41,606 nt of DNA from Acidobacteriaceae bacterium (lineage in GTDB: Bacteria; Acidobacteriota; Terriglobia; Terriglobales; Acidobacteriaceae), in NCBI GenBank assembly GCA_003134995.1, contig PLDC01000025.1, forward strand, positions 463,590-505,195, written 5' to 3'. A program made the translations under genes and the position numbers. Below are positions 14,257-24,329 of the stretch, in pieces. The notes beneath the pieces were generated by a model, which saw only the letters and a list, made by a program, of their open reading frames with translations, ran no database searches and was not told the origin of the DNA. Positions within the stretch are counted from its first letter, which is position 1, and each line of letters opens with the position of its first letter.

Positions 14257-15165
14257 TTACTTCGATCTGGAGGTCCACGCTGTGTTTGATTTTAGTTTTT
14301 TGGCGATGTCGATGAAGGCCATGGCGGCGCGGCTTAGGGCTTTGTCTTTGCGGAAGACCAGGGCGAGGTCGCGGCGAAGTTGGGCGTCGGCCATGGGGAT
14401 GGCGACGAGGACTCCGGCGCGAACGTCTTCCTGCACGTTGGAGCGCGCGATGAAGCCGACTCCTACGCCGGCAGCTACGAAACGTTTGAGAAGTTCGCTG
14501 GAATCGAGTTCCATACTGTAGTTCGGCTTTAGCTTGCGGTCGCGAAATAGTTCGTCGAGCGCATCGCGAGTATGGCCAGCCTTGGGAAGAACCAGCGGAT
14601 ATTTTGCCAGATCTCCCACAGGAGCTGACTTCATCTTGCCCAGCGGATGGTCGGGCGGGGCGATGATGACAAGCTCATCCTGATGGATGAGCACGACGGT
14701 GAGGCGGTTGTCTTTTACGGGCAGGGAAACTACGCCGAAATCGACGGAGTTGTCGGTGACCGACTCGAGAATTCTGGCGTAGTCGGCGCATTTTATGTTC
14801 ACTGAGACGCCGGGATACTGCTTCTTGAAATCGGCAAAGACTTCGGGAAGTATATGCAGGCAGGTGCCTTCGTTGGCTCCTACGACGATTGCGCCGCGCG
14901 GGACGTATTCCATCTCAGCAAGCGAAGTGAGCATGGCCTTGCGGGCGTCGAGAGTATCCTGCACATATTTTTGAAACGCCTTTCCGGGAGCGGTCAGCGA
15001 GACCTTGCCGCCGGACCGGTCGAAGAGCTTGGCGCCGACTTCGTCTTCAAGGGCGCGGATTTGGGAAGAAATAGCGGGCTGGGTGCGGAAACGCTTCTCC
15101 GCCGCGCGGGAGAACGAGGCGTGGCGGGCTACTTCGAGGAAGGTTTGGAGTTGATCGAAGTCCAT
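14257..15165 (-). CDS. LysR-type transcriptional regulator
   Basis: This 302-residue regulator has an N-terminal winged helix-turn-helix (about 1-60: MDFDQLQTFLEVARHASFSR, then AAEKRFRTQPAISSQIRALE) and a C-terminal ligand-binding domain (about 90-295) of the periplasmic-binding-protein type. ATG at 15165 matches the usual LysR start; an in-frame extension to 15375 encodes nothing LysR-like. The POTRA gene lies downstream, 150 bases away, on the same strand. The target and inducer are unknown, and CbbR/CysB-like inducer binding cannot be told from sequence. Confidence 0.93.
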   Translation of the reverse strand: MDFDQLQTFLEVARHASFSRAAEKRFRTQPAISSQIRALEDEVGAKLFDRSGGKVSLTAPGKAFQKYVQDTLDARKAMLTSLAEMEYVPRGAIVVGANEGTCLHILPEVFADFKKQYPGVSVNIKCADYARILESVTDNSVDFGVVSLPVKDNRLTVVLIHQDELVIIAPPDHPLGKMKSAPVGDLAKYPLVLPKAGHTRDALDELFRDRKLKPNYSMELDSSELLKRFVAAGVGVGFIARSNVQEDVRAGVLVAIPMADAQLRRDLALVFRKDKALSRAAMAFIDIAKKLKSNTAWTSRSK

Positions 15166-15242
15166 GGGGGGTGGGGCAGTTGCCAGCTTCCAGCTACCGG
15201 TTGCCAGTAAAACCCAGCCTACAACCGAGAACGATAAGCAAT

Positions 15243-15710
15243 TTATCCTTGCCTCTTGCGAACCGAATTGTAGCAGGATGGCCGGGGCGAAACCGGGATC
15301 CAGGGGCCGAGCGGGGTATTCGCCCAATCCAGTTCCCGCACCAATCGGCCCAACGCCCCTCCAGCGCGCACCCATCCCGGCGCGAGGACAGCGTCTTCCT
15401 TAGTGGCTTCAATCAGTTTTGATGTTGGATCTTCAAACAGTTTCTCGATGGTAGGAGGCAATTCCTTGGTGAACTCCGATTTCGTGATCGAACCCTTCGC
15501 ATCCACTGCAGCGGCCTGCTGGCGGGCGATTCGCGAACAATCATTCGCGGGAAAGAACGAGTAGCGATGAACCGGCTGAGACCGCGGTATGAGGGTAATG
15601 CTGCCTTGCACTTCCTGTGGTGCGCCGCCTGTTGAAACGTATCCATAGCGCTCACAACCAGTACAGTGAAGTGGAGCGCTTGCATCCAAGCGCGTTACCT
15701 CACAATCCAA
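15243..15710 (-). CDS. hypothetical protein, status uncertain
   Basis: This frame of 155 codons has coding-like composition in its middle (segments [29 protein letters not shown] and [20 protein letters not shown]). It contains four Cys and no signal peptide or known motif. It lies 77 bases upstream of the LysR gene on the same strand and back to back with the nitroreductase gene, leaving only about 36 bases for both control regions. It could be a real small gene, or a 5'-truncated relic whose first residues are not native. Confidence 0.4.
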   Translation of the reverse strand: MDCEVTRLDASAPLHCTGCERYGYVSTGGAPQEVQGSITLIPRSQPVHRYSFFPANDCSRIARQQAAAVDAKGSITKSEFTKELPPTIEKLFEDPTSKLIEATKEDAVLAPGWVRAGGALGRLVRELDWANTPLGPWIPVSPRPSCYNSVRKRQG

Positions 15711-15746
15711 TTCTCAGTGACAATTCATCCAAGAGGGAAACTTAAT

Positions 15747-16370
15747 ATGCCTGATGTACCTGCTGCTTCTACTGGCTCACCGAGAGCGGCTGTCTCCGAC
15801 GCTTGCCTCGACCAGATTTTCCGCGAGGCCCGCACTCATAATGTCTGGCTGCCTCAGCCAGTTCCTTTTGAGTTATTGCGGCAGGCCTATGAACTCTCCG
15901 CCTTGGGCCCCACCAGCGCCAATACTACTCCCGCGCGCTATGTGTTTCTGACAACACCGCAAGCCAAGGAGCGTCTGCGACCCGCGCTCTCCGCGGGCAA
16001 CCTCGAAAAGACCATGGCAGCTCCAGTCACCGTCATCATTGCCTGGGATACTGAATTTCACGAGAAGCTTCCGAAGCTGTTCCCGCATAAAGATATGCGC
16101 TCAATATTCGCGGGCAAGCCCGACCTTATCGAAGCAAGTGCCTTCCGAAATAGCTCGCTGGAAGGTGCGTATTTCATTCTTGCGGCCCGCGCGCTTGGGC
16201 TCGATTGCGGGCCAATGTCTGGATTTGACATCGCGAAAGTCAATGCCGAGTTTTTCCCTGACGGCAAGTGGAAGGCGAACTTTCTATGCAATTTGGGCTA
16301 TGGAGATTCAGCCAAGCTTTTTCCGCGCAGTCCGCGCTTGCCGTTTGATGAGGCGTGCCTGGCCTTGTAA
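15747..16370 (+). CDS. RutE-like malonic semialdehyde reductase / nitroreductase
   Basis: This 207-residue FMN-dependent nitroreductase-family protein matches the RutE/HadB branch: [16 protein letters not shown] near 29-44, the FMN-contact segment [14 protein letters not shown] (about 53-66), and a C-terminal [11 protein letters not shown] (about 177-187). RutE reduces malonic semialdehyde to 3-hydroxypropionate in pyrimidine degradation, but no other rut gene is nearby, so a general quinone or enal reductase is also possible. ATG at 15747 has AAGAGGGA about eight bases upstream. Confidence 0.85.
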   Translation: MPDVPAASTGSPRAAVSDACLDQIFREARTHNVWLPQPVPFELLRQAYELSALGPTSANTTPARYVFLTTPQAKERLRPALSAGNLEKTMAAPVTVIIAWDTEFHEKLPKLFPHKDMRSIFAGKPDLIEASAFRNSSLEGAYFILAARALGLDCGPMSGFDIAKVNAEFFPDGKWKANFLCNLGYGDSAKLFPRSPRLPFDEACLAL

Positions 16371-16488
16371 GCGGGATTCCGATGAACGATGAACGATGAC
16401 GGCAGCCGATGTAGCAACGCCCAGTTATGGCCGGGGATATGAAAATCCGCACCCGAATTCTCGATGAGAATTGTAAAGTTCCGTTTTT

Positions 16489-16809
16489 CTAAATGGTGGG
16501 ACTGAATGTGCTCTGCTTGACGATTCTGCTCATGAGCTTGAGAGGTTTAGCGGATTCAGAGGAGCGTGGCGCGCCGGTTGCTTCCAGCAGGCCTTCCTCC
16601 ACCGAGTCGAGAGCCAGGGTCGAGCGTTCCAGGACCAAAAGCAGGTACTTCTGGGCGATGGGACGATCGGCGGGATGAATGAGATCCCACCAGCGGCGGA
16701 TGGACTCTTGGACTTCCGCCTCGGTTTTCTCACCTACAACCAAAGCATCAATCAGACGATAGACCTTGCTCTTAACGGCCTGATAAGAGACAGAAACTTC
16801 CTGAGGCAT
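16489..16809 (-). CDS. hypothetical helical protein
   Basis: This 106-residue cytoplasmic protein is predicted mostly helical, with KSKVYRLIDALVVGEKTEAE (about 13-32) and RPIAQKYLLLVLERSTLALDS (about 49-69). Codon use looks real and there is no overlapping better frame. No family is recognised. It is convergent with the nitroreductase gene, and the 118 bases between hold a short GATGAAC direct repeat. ATG at 16809 has no strong ribosome site. Confidence 0.55.
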   Translation of the reverse strand: MPQEVSVSYQAVKSKVYRLIDALVVGEKTEAEVQESIRRWWDLIHPADRPIAQKYLLLVLERSTLALDSVEEGLLEATGAPRSSESAKPLKLMSRIVKQSTFSPTI

Positions 16810-17173
16810 GGGGCATCCGAACCTTCGCTATCGCGTAGGTCTGCAATCTGCCAGCCAAACGCTAGATGGTTGCAGGGAAGCCTTTTAGAGTGGAAAGTCT
16901 CGTAAGTAATCCTACGAATGGAATAAATCGTAATTTTGGATATGAATTCTGGAAGCCGGAATTTTTCCTCTTAAGCCTCATAGACCGCCTAACACGAGCG
17001 GTGATTTTTTCTTTCCCGATGGCAATCCGCCGGTCGTATCGCCAGCAGGTTACAATGTTGCGCCCCCATCCGAATACCGTTTGAAGGTTGCGAGGTGCGA
17101 CCAAACGACGCGGTGCCTGGGCGTACACAAAACCTTAGAGTTCCGATACAGCTTACAAATTCTTGGAGGCGGG
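16810..17173. other. intergenic region, no gene seen
   Basis: The stretch separates two divergent genes. Short frames exist on both strands but have no ribosome site, no motif and atypical composition. GGTTACAATG near 17047-17056 could be a -10 region for the downstream outer-membrane protein gene, but no matching -35 is seen. It is lower in GC than the flanking genes. Confidence 0.5.
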
Positions 17174-17758
17174 ATGAAAACATTGGCGTGGATTCTTGCA
17201 TTTCCTGTATTAGTTTCAGCTTTGAGCTTGTCACAGACCACGCAGTCTGTGAGCACTCCCCAAAATGCCGAACCTCAGTCGCGAATGTTCTTTCCCAAGG
17301 ATATGTTTTGGGGGTGGGCGCAGTTTGACTTGGCGCCCCCGCATAATGAAATCGACCCGAACCTTTGTGCGGGCAACGCGGGCCAGTACGGAGGCGTGAA
17401 TGCTCCCTGCAGCATGTTTGGCCGCTACATGTTGTCGGGGATACTGGAAGTGCGTCCGTTTGGCCGGGGACAGTTGCGGCGCTTCATGGTGTTCGGAGCG
17501 CCGACATTCCTGTTCGGCAAGACAATCCCGCAGACGCTCTATACCTGGTCGCCGGATGCGATCGGCATTGAGCACTCGTGGGGAGGAGGAGTCTACATTG
17601 GAAAAGGATTTGAATTTCGCGTGACCCAGCATTTCTTGTTCGATCGACTCGGAGCGCGCGATACTAATCTTGGTGTGGCCGATCTCGGCAACAACGGTCC
17701 CTGGGGACGCTACATGACGGTTGGCGTGCGTAAGACTTTTGGGACAAGGCGCTGGTGA
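17174..17758 (+). CDS. predicted small outer-membrane beta-barrel protein
   Basis: This 194-residue protein has a signal peptide (MKTLAWILAFPVLVSALS, cut near SQT). Alternating beta strands such as GRYMLSGILEVRPFG, GGGVYIGKGFEFRVTQHFLF and RYMTVGVRKTF follow, the last giving a C-terminal strand rich in aromatic and hydrophobic residues. This pattern suggests an 8-stranded barrel, but no named family is recognised. The start is ATG at 17174, directly behind a GGAGGCGGG ribosome site. A hairpin follows the stop. Confidence 0.7.
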   Translation: MKTLAWILAFPVLVSALSLSQTTQSVSTPQNAEPQSRMFFPKDMFWGWAQFDLAPPHNEIDPNLCAGNAGQYGGVNAPCSMFGRYMLSGILEVRPFGRGQLRRFMVFGAPTFLFGKTIPQTLYTWSPDAIGIEHSWGGGVYIGKGFEFRVTQHFLFDRLGARDTNLGVADLGNNGPWGRYMTVGVRKTFGTRRW

Positions 17759-17762
17759 TCGC

Positions 17763-17782
17763 CGTCACACAATAGTGTGACG
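17763..17782 (+). terminator. hairpin after the outer-membrane protein gene
   Basis: CGTCACAC-AATA-GTGTGACG forms an 8-bp perfect stem (17763-17770 with 17775-17782) four bases after the stop. There is no T-run, so termination would be weak or Rho-assisted. Confidence 0.45.
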
Positions 17783-17881
17783 CGAGACTTAGTCCCGACG
17801 CGGCTCTGAGGATACTCTCTATGGGGTATTCTTTAGTGGAACGTTTTGTATTTTCTTCGGGAACTCTTAGGGAGGGTAGCG

Positions 17882-19300
17882 ATGGCGAATTCTTATAACG
17901 GGATTGCGGTGCCGGCCGATGGAAAGAAGATCGGGTACGCGAATGGAAAGTATAGTGTGCCGGATAATCCGATCGTGCCGTTTATCGAAGGCGATGGAAC
18001 GGGCCGCGACATATGGAAAGCATCTCTGCGCGTCTTCGACGCAGCAGTAGAGAAAGCATACCAGGGCAAGCGTCGCGTGGCGTGGTACGAAGTGTTCGCC
18101 GGCGAAAAAGCCAAAGCAAAGTTCGATAATTGGTTGCCCGACGAAACAGTAGACGCAATTCGTGAATTCCGCATTGCAATCAAGGGCCCACTCACGACGC
18201 CGGTTGGTGGAGGGATTCGTTCGCTGAATGTGGCGCTGCGGCAGATTTTGGATTTGTATTGCTGCGTGCGTCCGGTGAAATATTACAAGGGCGTGCCGTC
18301 GCCGGTGAAAAATCCCGAGCGCATGGATGTGGTGATTTACCGCGAAAACACTGAGGATGTGTATGCCGGCATCGAGTGGGAAGAGGGAACTGCAGAGTGC
18401 GCGCGGCTGATCGAGTTCCTGAACAAAGACATGCTGAAGAGCGGCAAGAAGCAGATTCGGCTCGACTCCGGTGTAGGGATTAAACCGATTTCTGTCACTG
18501 GAACCAAGCGACTGGTGCGGATGGCGATTCTTTTCGCAATCGAGACTGGACGCAAGAGCGTGACTTTGGTGCACAAGGGGAACATCCAGAAATTTACCGA
18601 GGGCGCATTTCGCAAGTGGGGATACGAGTTGGCTACGGAAGAATTTCGCGACAAGGTGATTACCGAGCGCGAGAGCTGGATTGTGGACAACAAAGATAAG
18701 AATCCGAATCTCACGGTTGCGCAGAATGCTGAACTGGTTGAGCCGGGCATGGAGTTTGCTCCGCCGGCGTTTCGGCAGGCAGTTGAGGCGGAAGTAAAAG
18801 ACGTGCTCGACCGCATCTATGCCACGCACGGCAACGGGCAGTGGAAGAAGAAAATCATGATCAACGACCGTATTGCCGATTCGATCTTTCAGCAGGTGGT
18901 GACGCGGGCGGATGAGTACTCGGTGCTGGCGACTCCGAACCTGAATGGCGATTACATTTCCGACGCTTGCGCGGCACAGGTGGGCGGGCTGGGCATCGCT
19001 CCGGGCGCGAATATTGGCGATGGCTACGCGATCTTTGAAGCCACGCATGGCACGGCTCCGAAGTATGCGGATAAGGATGTCATCAACCCGGGCTCGGTTA
19101 TGCTCTCGGGCGTAATGATGTTTCGCTTCATGGGATGGAATGAGGCCGCCGATCTAATCGAGAGCGGATTGGAGAAGACCATTCTGCAAAAGAAAGTTAC
19201 TTATGATTTTGAGCGGCTGATGGAAGGCGCGACCAAAGTCAAGACCAGCCAGTTCGCGGATAGCATCATTGAGAACATGGGAGTGGGAGTGCTGGTGTAG
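17882..19300 (+). CDS. icd: NADP-dependent isocitrate dehydrogenase
   Basis: This 472-residue TCA-cycle enzyme oxidises isocitrate to 2-oxoglutarate. Substrate residues are in [11 protein letters not shown] (111-121), where the E. coli enzyme has its regulatory Ser113 and Asn and Arg ligands. [14 protein letters not shown] and [19 protein letters not shown] are signature stretches of the monofunctional NADP class, and HGTAPKYA carries cofactor contacts. The start is ATG at 17882, with GGGAGG six bases upstream. It is followed by malate dehydrogenase, 125 bases away, across a long inverted repeat; the two are probably co-regulated. Confidence 0.97.
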   Translation: MANSYNGIAVPADGKKIGYANGKYSVPDNPIVPFIEGDGTGRDIWKASLRVFDAAVEKAYQGKRRVAWYEVFAGEKAKAKFDNWLPDETVDAIREFRIAIKGPLTTPVGGGIRSLNVALRQILDLYCCVRPVKYYKGVPSPVKNPERMDVVIYRENTEDVYAGIEWEEGTAECARLIEFLNKDMLKSGKKQIRLDSGVGIKPISVTGTKRLVRMAILFAIETGRKSVTLVHKGNIQKFTEGAFRKWGYELATEEFRDKVITERESWIVDNKDKNPNLTVAQNAELVEPGMEFAPPAFRQAVEAEVKDVLDRIYATHGNGQWKKKIMINDRIADSIFQQVVTRADEYSVLATPNLNGDYISDACAAQVGGLGIAPGANIGDGYAIFEATHGTAPKYADKDVINPGSVMLSGVMMFRFMGWNEAADLIESGLEKTILQKKVTYDFERLMEGATKVKTSQFADSIIENMGVGVLV

Positions 19301-19317
19301 GGCAAGATCAAGAGCTT

Positions 19318-19394
19318 TAAACACAGAGGACACGGGGTCACACAGGGTAAAACTCAACGGATTTACCCTGTGTTCCCCTGCGTCCTCTGTGTTA
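19318..19394. repeat. long inverted repeat between icd and mdh
   Basis: The left arm (19318-19351, TAAACACAGAGGACACGGGG...) and right arm (19362-19394, ...CCCCTGCGTCCTCTGTGTTA) pair over about 33 bases with a few mismatches around a 10-base loop. The arm sequence belongs to the same CACAGAGG family as the repeats at 1358 and 1606. A transcript would form a very stable hairpin 17 bases after the icd stop and 31 bases before the mdh start. Confidence 0.75.
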
Positions 19395-19395
19395 G

Positions 19396-20352
<957 letters not shown>

Positions 20353-20424
20353 GACTGCTCGAAGAAATTTTCGCATGATGTTCATATAACGGCGCGCCGG
20401 GAATCCTTTGGTACAATCCCGCAC

Positions 20425-21978
20425 ATGGCAAAACCGGCGCGGCTTTTCCGACGCACATCCCAAATCTGTTTCTCGCTGTTCGTTCTATCTTGCTTGCTGC
20501 AGGCTCAGAGCGGCGAGCCGATTCATTTTCGCGTGAAGCTCTCTTCTGAGCTGGGCAGTGTGCCGCGGTCCGGCCGGCTGCTGATCTTTCTTTCATCCTC
20601 CAAAAAAGCTGAGAAGGAACTGCGCCCCGCCCAGGGTCCAGAATCCCCCTCCGTTTGGATCACAGCACGCGAGGTGGAGGATATGGAACCTGGGGCGACC
20701 GTTGAGGTGCATGGCAATGAGGCTTCTTATCCTTCGCCTCTCGCGCAGGCTCCGGTGGGCGATTACCAAGCAATGGCATTGCTCGATGTGTCGCATCGCT
20801 ATGGCTACAACGGAAGCTCCGCAGGCGATCCGCGCAGCGAAGTGATGGCATTGAAGCAATTCGATCCGGCACACGCCGGGACCGTTGACCTTAGTTTGAG
20901 CATCGTGACACCAGAGAAACCGATCACTGCTCCGGCGTCTGGTGAGATGCTCGATTTTGAAAGTCCTGCGCTAACCTGGTTCTGGGGACGACCGATTCAC
21001 ATGCGCGGCGTAGTGGTGCTGCCCCCGGGCTACGAAACGTCTGGCAAGCGCTATCCCACCGTGTATTGGACTCATGGTTTTGGAGGGGATCTCCGCACCA
21101 TCGCCCAACACTATGCCCCGAGCTACTACCAGAAGATGGAGCAAGGCGAGCTTCCCGCGATGATCTATGTGCTCCTGGACGAATCTTGCCCGGGAGGGAC
21201 GCACGAGTTCGCCGATTCGGTGAACAACGGACCTTGGGGCAAGGCTCTGACGACTGAGTTGATTCCATATCTCGAAAAGAAATATCGGATGCAGTCGACG
21301 CCGAGCGGCCGCCTGCTGACTGGTCACTCTTCGGGCGGATGGGCCGCATTGTGGTTGCAGGTGGCGTATCCGAAAGTTTTTGGAGGCACGTGGCCTACCT
21401 CGCCGGATCCTTCCGACTTTCGGATCTTTACTGGCCCCAACCTACATTCGGATCCGCCGTCGAATTTTTATCACGATGCCCAGGGCAAGCCGTGGCCGCT
21501 GGTGCGCATGGGAGGTCAAGAGGTAATGTCTCTGGAAGATTATGCCCGCCAGGAGGCTGTATTAGGCGCATATGGCGGGCAGATGGCTTCGTTTGAGTGG
21601 GTGTTCAGTCCGCGCGGAGCGGATGGAAGGCCGGAGCGATTATTCGATCGGCAGACGGGTGCGGTCGATCGGCAAGTCGAAAAGGCGTGGGAGAAATACG
21701 ACATTGCTGAAAGTCTTCGCAAGAATGCGCAGCGTCTGCGTCCGCTGCTGCAAAATAAAATTCATCTCACAGTCGGCACGGCCGACACGTTCCATCTGGA
21801 CGCTCCGGCGCACCTGCTTGAACAAACTCTGAAAGAGCTTGGCATCAAGGCCACGTTCACTTACCTGCCGGGGAAAAGCCATTTCGATCTTTATCAGGAT
21901 GGATTGGGGAAACAGATCGGCATGGAGATGGAGAGGACGGCGGAGGCGGGAGCGAGGGTGAAGACTGCGGTGCACTAG
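20425..21978 (+). CDS. secreted esterase (alpha/beta hydrolase, esterase D type)
   Basis: This 517-residue exported protein has a signal peptide (1-28, cut near LQAQ) and an extra beta-rich N-terminal region (30-180). An esterase domain of the PF00756 type follows: HGFGGD oxyanion segment at 217-222, nucleophile S302 in GHSSGG and catalytic His H486 in GKSHFDLY. The acid is probably in GTADTFH (about 451-457). Related enzymes act on sugar or siderophore esters, but the substrate is not readable here. The gene stands alone 72 bases after mdh. ATG at 20425 lacks a strong ribosome site. Confidence 0.85.
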   Translation: MAKPARLFRRTSQICFSLFVLSCLLQAQSGEPIHFRVKLSSELGSVPRSGRLLIFLSSSKKAEKELRPAQGPESPSVWITAREVEDMEPGATVEVHGNEASYPSPLAQAPVGDYQAMALLDVSHRYGYNGSSAGDPRSEVMALKQFDPAHAGTVDLSLSIVTPEKPITAPASGEMLDFESPALTWFWGRPIHMRGVVVLPPGYETSGKRYPTVYWTHGFGGDLRTIAQHYAPSYYQKMEQGELPAMIYVLLDESCPGGTHEFADSVNNGPWGKALTTELIPYLEKKYRMQSTPSGRLLTGHSSGGWAALWLQVAYPKVFGGTWPTSPDPSDFRIFTGPNLHSDPPSNFYHDAQGKPWPLVRMGGQEVMSLEDYARQEAVLGAYGGQMASFEWVFSPRGADGRPERLFDRQTGAVDRQVEKAWEKYDIAESLRKNAQRLRPLLQNKIHLTVGTADTFHLDAPAHLLEQTLKELGIKATFTYLPGKSHFDLYQDGLGKQIGMEMERTAEAGARVKTAVH

Positions 21979-22048
21979 AGTTCTTCTTCTGCTTCTGGCT
22001 TGAAGAACGCTGTTCGATCACAAACTAGTTGGCAGCTTAAACCTGCTT

Positions 22049-22118
22049 GGTCATTGTCTCCGCAACATCCCATGGTCATTGGTGCACATTTGACCATGGT
22101 CATTGACCATGGTATAAG
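22049..22118 (+). promoter_or_regulatory. operator array and promoter of the Phd/PIN module
   Basis: GGTCATTG occurs three times (22049, 22074, 22098), about 24-25 bases apart. The perfect palindrome TGACCATGGTCA (22091-22102) is followed by a second TGACCATGGT (22104-22113). TTGACC (22090-22095), 17 bases and TATAAG (22113-22118) form a strong sigma70-like promoter embedded in these sites. Its start point should fall at or next to the antitoxin ATG (22126), implying a leaderless message. Confidence 0.65.
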
Positions 22119-22125
22119 TGGGAGG

Positions 22126-22368
22126 ATGAAAGAAGTAGCCATCTCCGAGTTCAAAGCGAAATGCCTCGGCATGATCGAGGAAGTGCGCAAGACGCGCAAA
22201 CCGATTCGACTCACTCGCTTTGGCAAACCGGTGGCTGAAGTGGTCCCCTCCACTGCTGAAAAAAGTGAAGGAAGGCGCCTAGGTACGATGGCTGCGAGCA
22301 TGAAAATCGTTGGCGATATCGTTGGCCCGACCGGCAGCCTGGATGACTGGGACGCGTGGCGGGAATGA
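22126..22368 (+). CDS. Phd/YefM-type antitoxin
   Basis: This 80-residue antitoxin has the Phd/YefM N-terminal DNA-binding fold: VAISEFKAKCLGMIEEV (4-20), then KPIRLTRFGKPVAEVVP (about 26-42). The C-terminal half (GTMAASMKIVGDIVGP onward) would bind the PIN toxin. The gene overlaps the toxin gene by four bases (ATGA), so translation is coupled. GGAGG lies directly against the ATG with no spacing, which would not work as a ribosome site and fits a leaderless start. Confidence 0.9.
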   Translation: MKEVAISEFKAKCLGMIEEVRKTRKPIRLTRFGKPVAEVVPSTAEKSEGRRLGTMAASMKIVGDIVGPTGSLDDWDAWRE

Positions 22369-22757
22369 AGCTATTGTTGGACACTCACGTCTGGCTTTGG
22401 AGTCTTGGGGAACCTCACCGACTTTCCAGAAGGGTCGCGAAGGAGCTGGACAACCGGCAAAATGAACTTTGGCTTTCGCCGATCAGCATCTGGGAGGCGT
22501 TCCTGCTTTTCAAGAAGAAGCGTGTCCAGATTTCGACCGATTTTACGACTTGGCTGGCGAATAGCTTGAGCGACCTTCCTGTCATTGAAGCTCCGCTTAC
22601 TTTTGAGGTCGCACGAACGCTGCCGACCGTTGTCGTGCCGCATGAAGACCCAGCCGATCTATTCCTAGCGGCTACAGCCAAGGCGTTCGGGCTAACACTG
22701 ATAACCGCTGACCGAAACCTCATTAAGACTGAGGGCATTTCCGTTCTCGCAAATTAA
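22365..22757 (+). CDS. PIN-domain toxin
   Basis: This 130-residue PIN ribonuclease of the type usually paired with Phd/YefM antitoxins has its acidic residues in LLLDTHVWLW (D6), SIWEAFLL, DPADLFLAATA and LITADRNL. The start at ATG 22365 is chosen because the family begins MKLLLDTHVW and this ATG overlaps the antitoxin stop; a GTG at 22356 is possible. The gene is intact. Confidence 0.9.
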   Translation: MKLLLDTHVWLWSLGEPHRLSRRVAKELDNRQNELWLSPISIWEAFLLFKKKRVQISTDFTTWLANSLSDLPVIEAPLTFEVARTLPTVVVPHEDPADLFLAATAKAFGLTLITADRNLIKTEGISVLAN

Positions 22758-22768
22758 TACGCGATCAG

Positions 22769-23296
22769 CTACGCCTTCTCGATCATGACCTTCTTCACCA
22801 CTACATCTTTGTTCGGCTTGTCGTTGCGGCCGCGCGGGACTTCGGAAATTTTCTTAACAATATCCTGGCCTTCGACTACTTCGCCGAAGATTGTGTGCTT
22901 GCCAGTCAGCCACGTTGTGGGCGCTACGGTGATGAAGAATTGCGAGCCGTTGGTGTTGGGCCCGGAATTGGCCATGGCGAGCTTGCCCGCTTTATCGAGT
23001 TTGTGGGGCGAGCCTTTGGTTTCGTCTTCGAACTGGTAGCCGGGGCCTCCCATGCCAGAGCCTTGCGGGTCGCCGCCCTGGATCATGAAGTCGGGGATGA
23101 CGCGATGAAAGATTGTTCCGTCATAGAGGCGGTCGTTGGATTTCTTGCGCGTGGAGGGATGAGTCCACTCGCGCTTGCCTTCGGCCAGTTCAATAAAGTT
23201 GGCTACAGTTTTCGAAGCTTCTTTTTCGAAGAGGCGGCAAACGATGGTTCCTTCGGAGGTGTCAAAAATAGCGTAGGTTCCTGCGGGACGGCTCAT
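22769..23296 (-). CDS. peptidyl-prolyl cis-trans isomerase (cyclophilin type), cytoplasmic
   Basis: This 175-residue single-domain cyclophilin catalyses proline isomerisation. The signature FHRVIPDFMIQGGDP (about 63-77) contains the catalytic Arg and the FMIQ core; ANSGPNTNGSQFFIT (about 108-122) and GKHTIFGEV complete the site. There is no signal peptide, so it is cytoplasmic, unlike the secreted cyclophilin two genes upstream. AGGAG is 11 bases before the ATG. Confidence 0.94.
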   Translation of the reverse strand: MSRPAGTYAIFDTSEGTIVCRLFEKEASKTVANFIELAEGKREWTHPSTRKKSNDRLYDGTIFHRVIPDFMIQGGDPQGSGMGGPGYQFEDETKGSPHKLDKAGKLAMANSGPNTNGSQFFITVAPTTWLTGKHTIFGEVVEGQDIVKKISEVPRGRNDKPNKDVVVKKVMIEKA

Positions 23297-23391
23297 AGAT
23301 ATATTTTCTCCTTGAATTTATTGGCGTCTGATTCTACCAAGAATGGCGCGTTTTTTCGGGCCTAATCGCTTCTGCTGCTGCTTCTCTGATT

Positions 23392-24312
23392 CTATTTCGG
23401 ATTGCCGGGCTGAAGATACTGAGTGAAGAAGGCTTGAGTCTCGAGAGCCAGCCGCTTGCGCGCTTCTGGTTTCTCGAAGGTGTGAATGTCTTCCACCTTC
23501 ACAAATTTTACTGGAACGCCAGCCTCGGTCAGTCTGTCGTACAGTTCCTGAGCTTGAGCCATCGGAACTTCGACATCCTGCGTGCCGTGAAGGATGAGGA
23601 ACGGCGCTGTGTTCTTCGAAACATGAAATACGGGCGATGCGTCTTTCCAGCCTTTCGCATTGTGGGCATAGTCGCCGCCCAAAAACTTTGACAGAAAAGT
23701 CTCGCCCTCGGAATCACGATGGGTGGTGAAATCGACGGGTCCGCTGACGTCGACGACCGCTTGCACGGTGCTGGAGTACTTGGCGAGAGCCGGATCAGAG
23801 TTATCGCGCGTGGCTTCCATGCCCAACAGAGCCGCCAACTGCGCGCCTGCGGAGTGTCCGAAGGCTCCAATGCGATCGGGATCGATGTGATACTTTGCCG
23901 CGTTGGCGCGAATCCAGCGGACTGCGCGTTGCACGTCGTCTAACTGGGCCGGCCATGCGTTTTCCGTGCCGTGAAACAAACGGTAGTCGACTGAGAACGC
24001 CACGAAGTCGCAGCGGGCAAGAAACATGCCCATGCTGCGCATGTTGCCCTTGTCGAAATTCATCCAACTGCCGCCATGGATGAGGATCACCGCCGAGCGT
24101 AAGCCGGAAGAGGCTTCGCCCGGCTGGTAAATATCCAACAAAAGCTGATGTCCGCCGACTGTGGCGTAGGGGACATCCTGCTGAACCGAGGCCTGCGGTT
24201 TAGTCGAATCCGCAGAAGGTTGAGCGGCCGTTTGTGGCGAGGTCTGCTGCGTCTGCGCGACGACGGACGTTGCGAGCGTTAAGAAGATCAAGAGTCGGCT
24301 GCTTTTTGTCAT
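23392..24312 (-). CDS. secreted alpha/beta hydrolase (carboxylesterase-like)
   Basis: This 306-residue protein has a signal peptide (1-19, cut near VVAQ) and a Gln/Ser/Thr-rich linker (20-45), followed by a BD-FAE/HSL-like hydrolase domain. The oxyanion motif HGG is at 79-81, nucleophile S154 lies in GHSAG, acid D246 in HGTQDVEVP and H277 in EDIHTFE. It likely cleaves an ester in the periplasm. It starts 17 bases after the secreted cyclophilin gene on the same strand, which suggests one transcript. Confidence 0.88.
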   Translation of the reverse strand: MTKSSRLLIFLTLATSVVAQTQQTSPQTAAQPSADSTKPQASVQQDVPYATVGGHQLLLDIYQPGEASSGLRSAVILIHGGSWMNFDKGNMRSMGMFLARCDFVAFSVDYRLFHGTENAWPAQLDDVQRAVRWIRANAAKYHIDPDRIGAFGHSAGAQLAALLGMEATRDNSDPALAKYSSTVQAVVDVSGPVDFTTHRDSEGETFLSKFLGGDYAHNAKGWKDASPVFHVSKNTAPFLILHGTQDVEVPMAQAQELYDRLTEAGVPVKFVKVEDIHTFEKPEARKRLALETQAFFTQYLQPGNPK

Positions 24313-24329
24313 GGCGAAAATCTGCGCAG

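Noticed and set aside
17867..19048. 393-codon minus-strand frame opposite icd
   Set aside because: It is a mirror frame of a highly conserved gene, with His/Arg-rich low-information translation.
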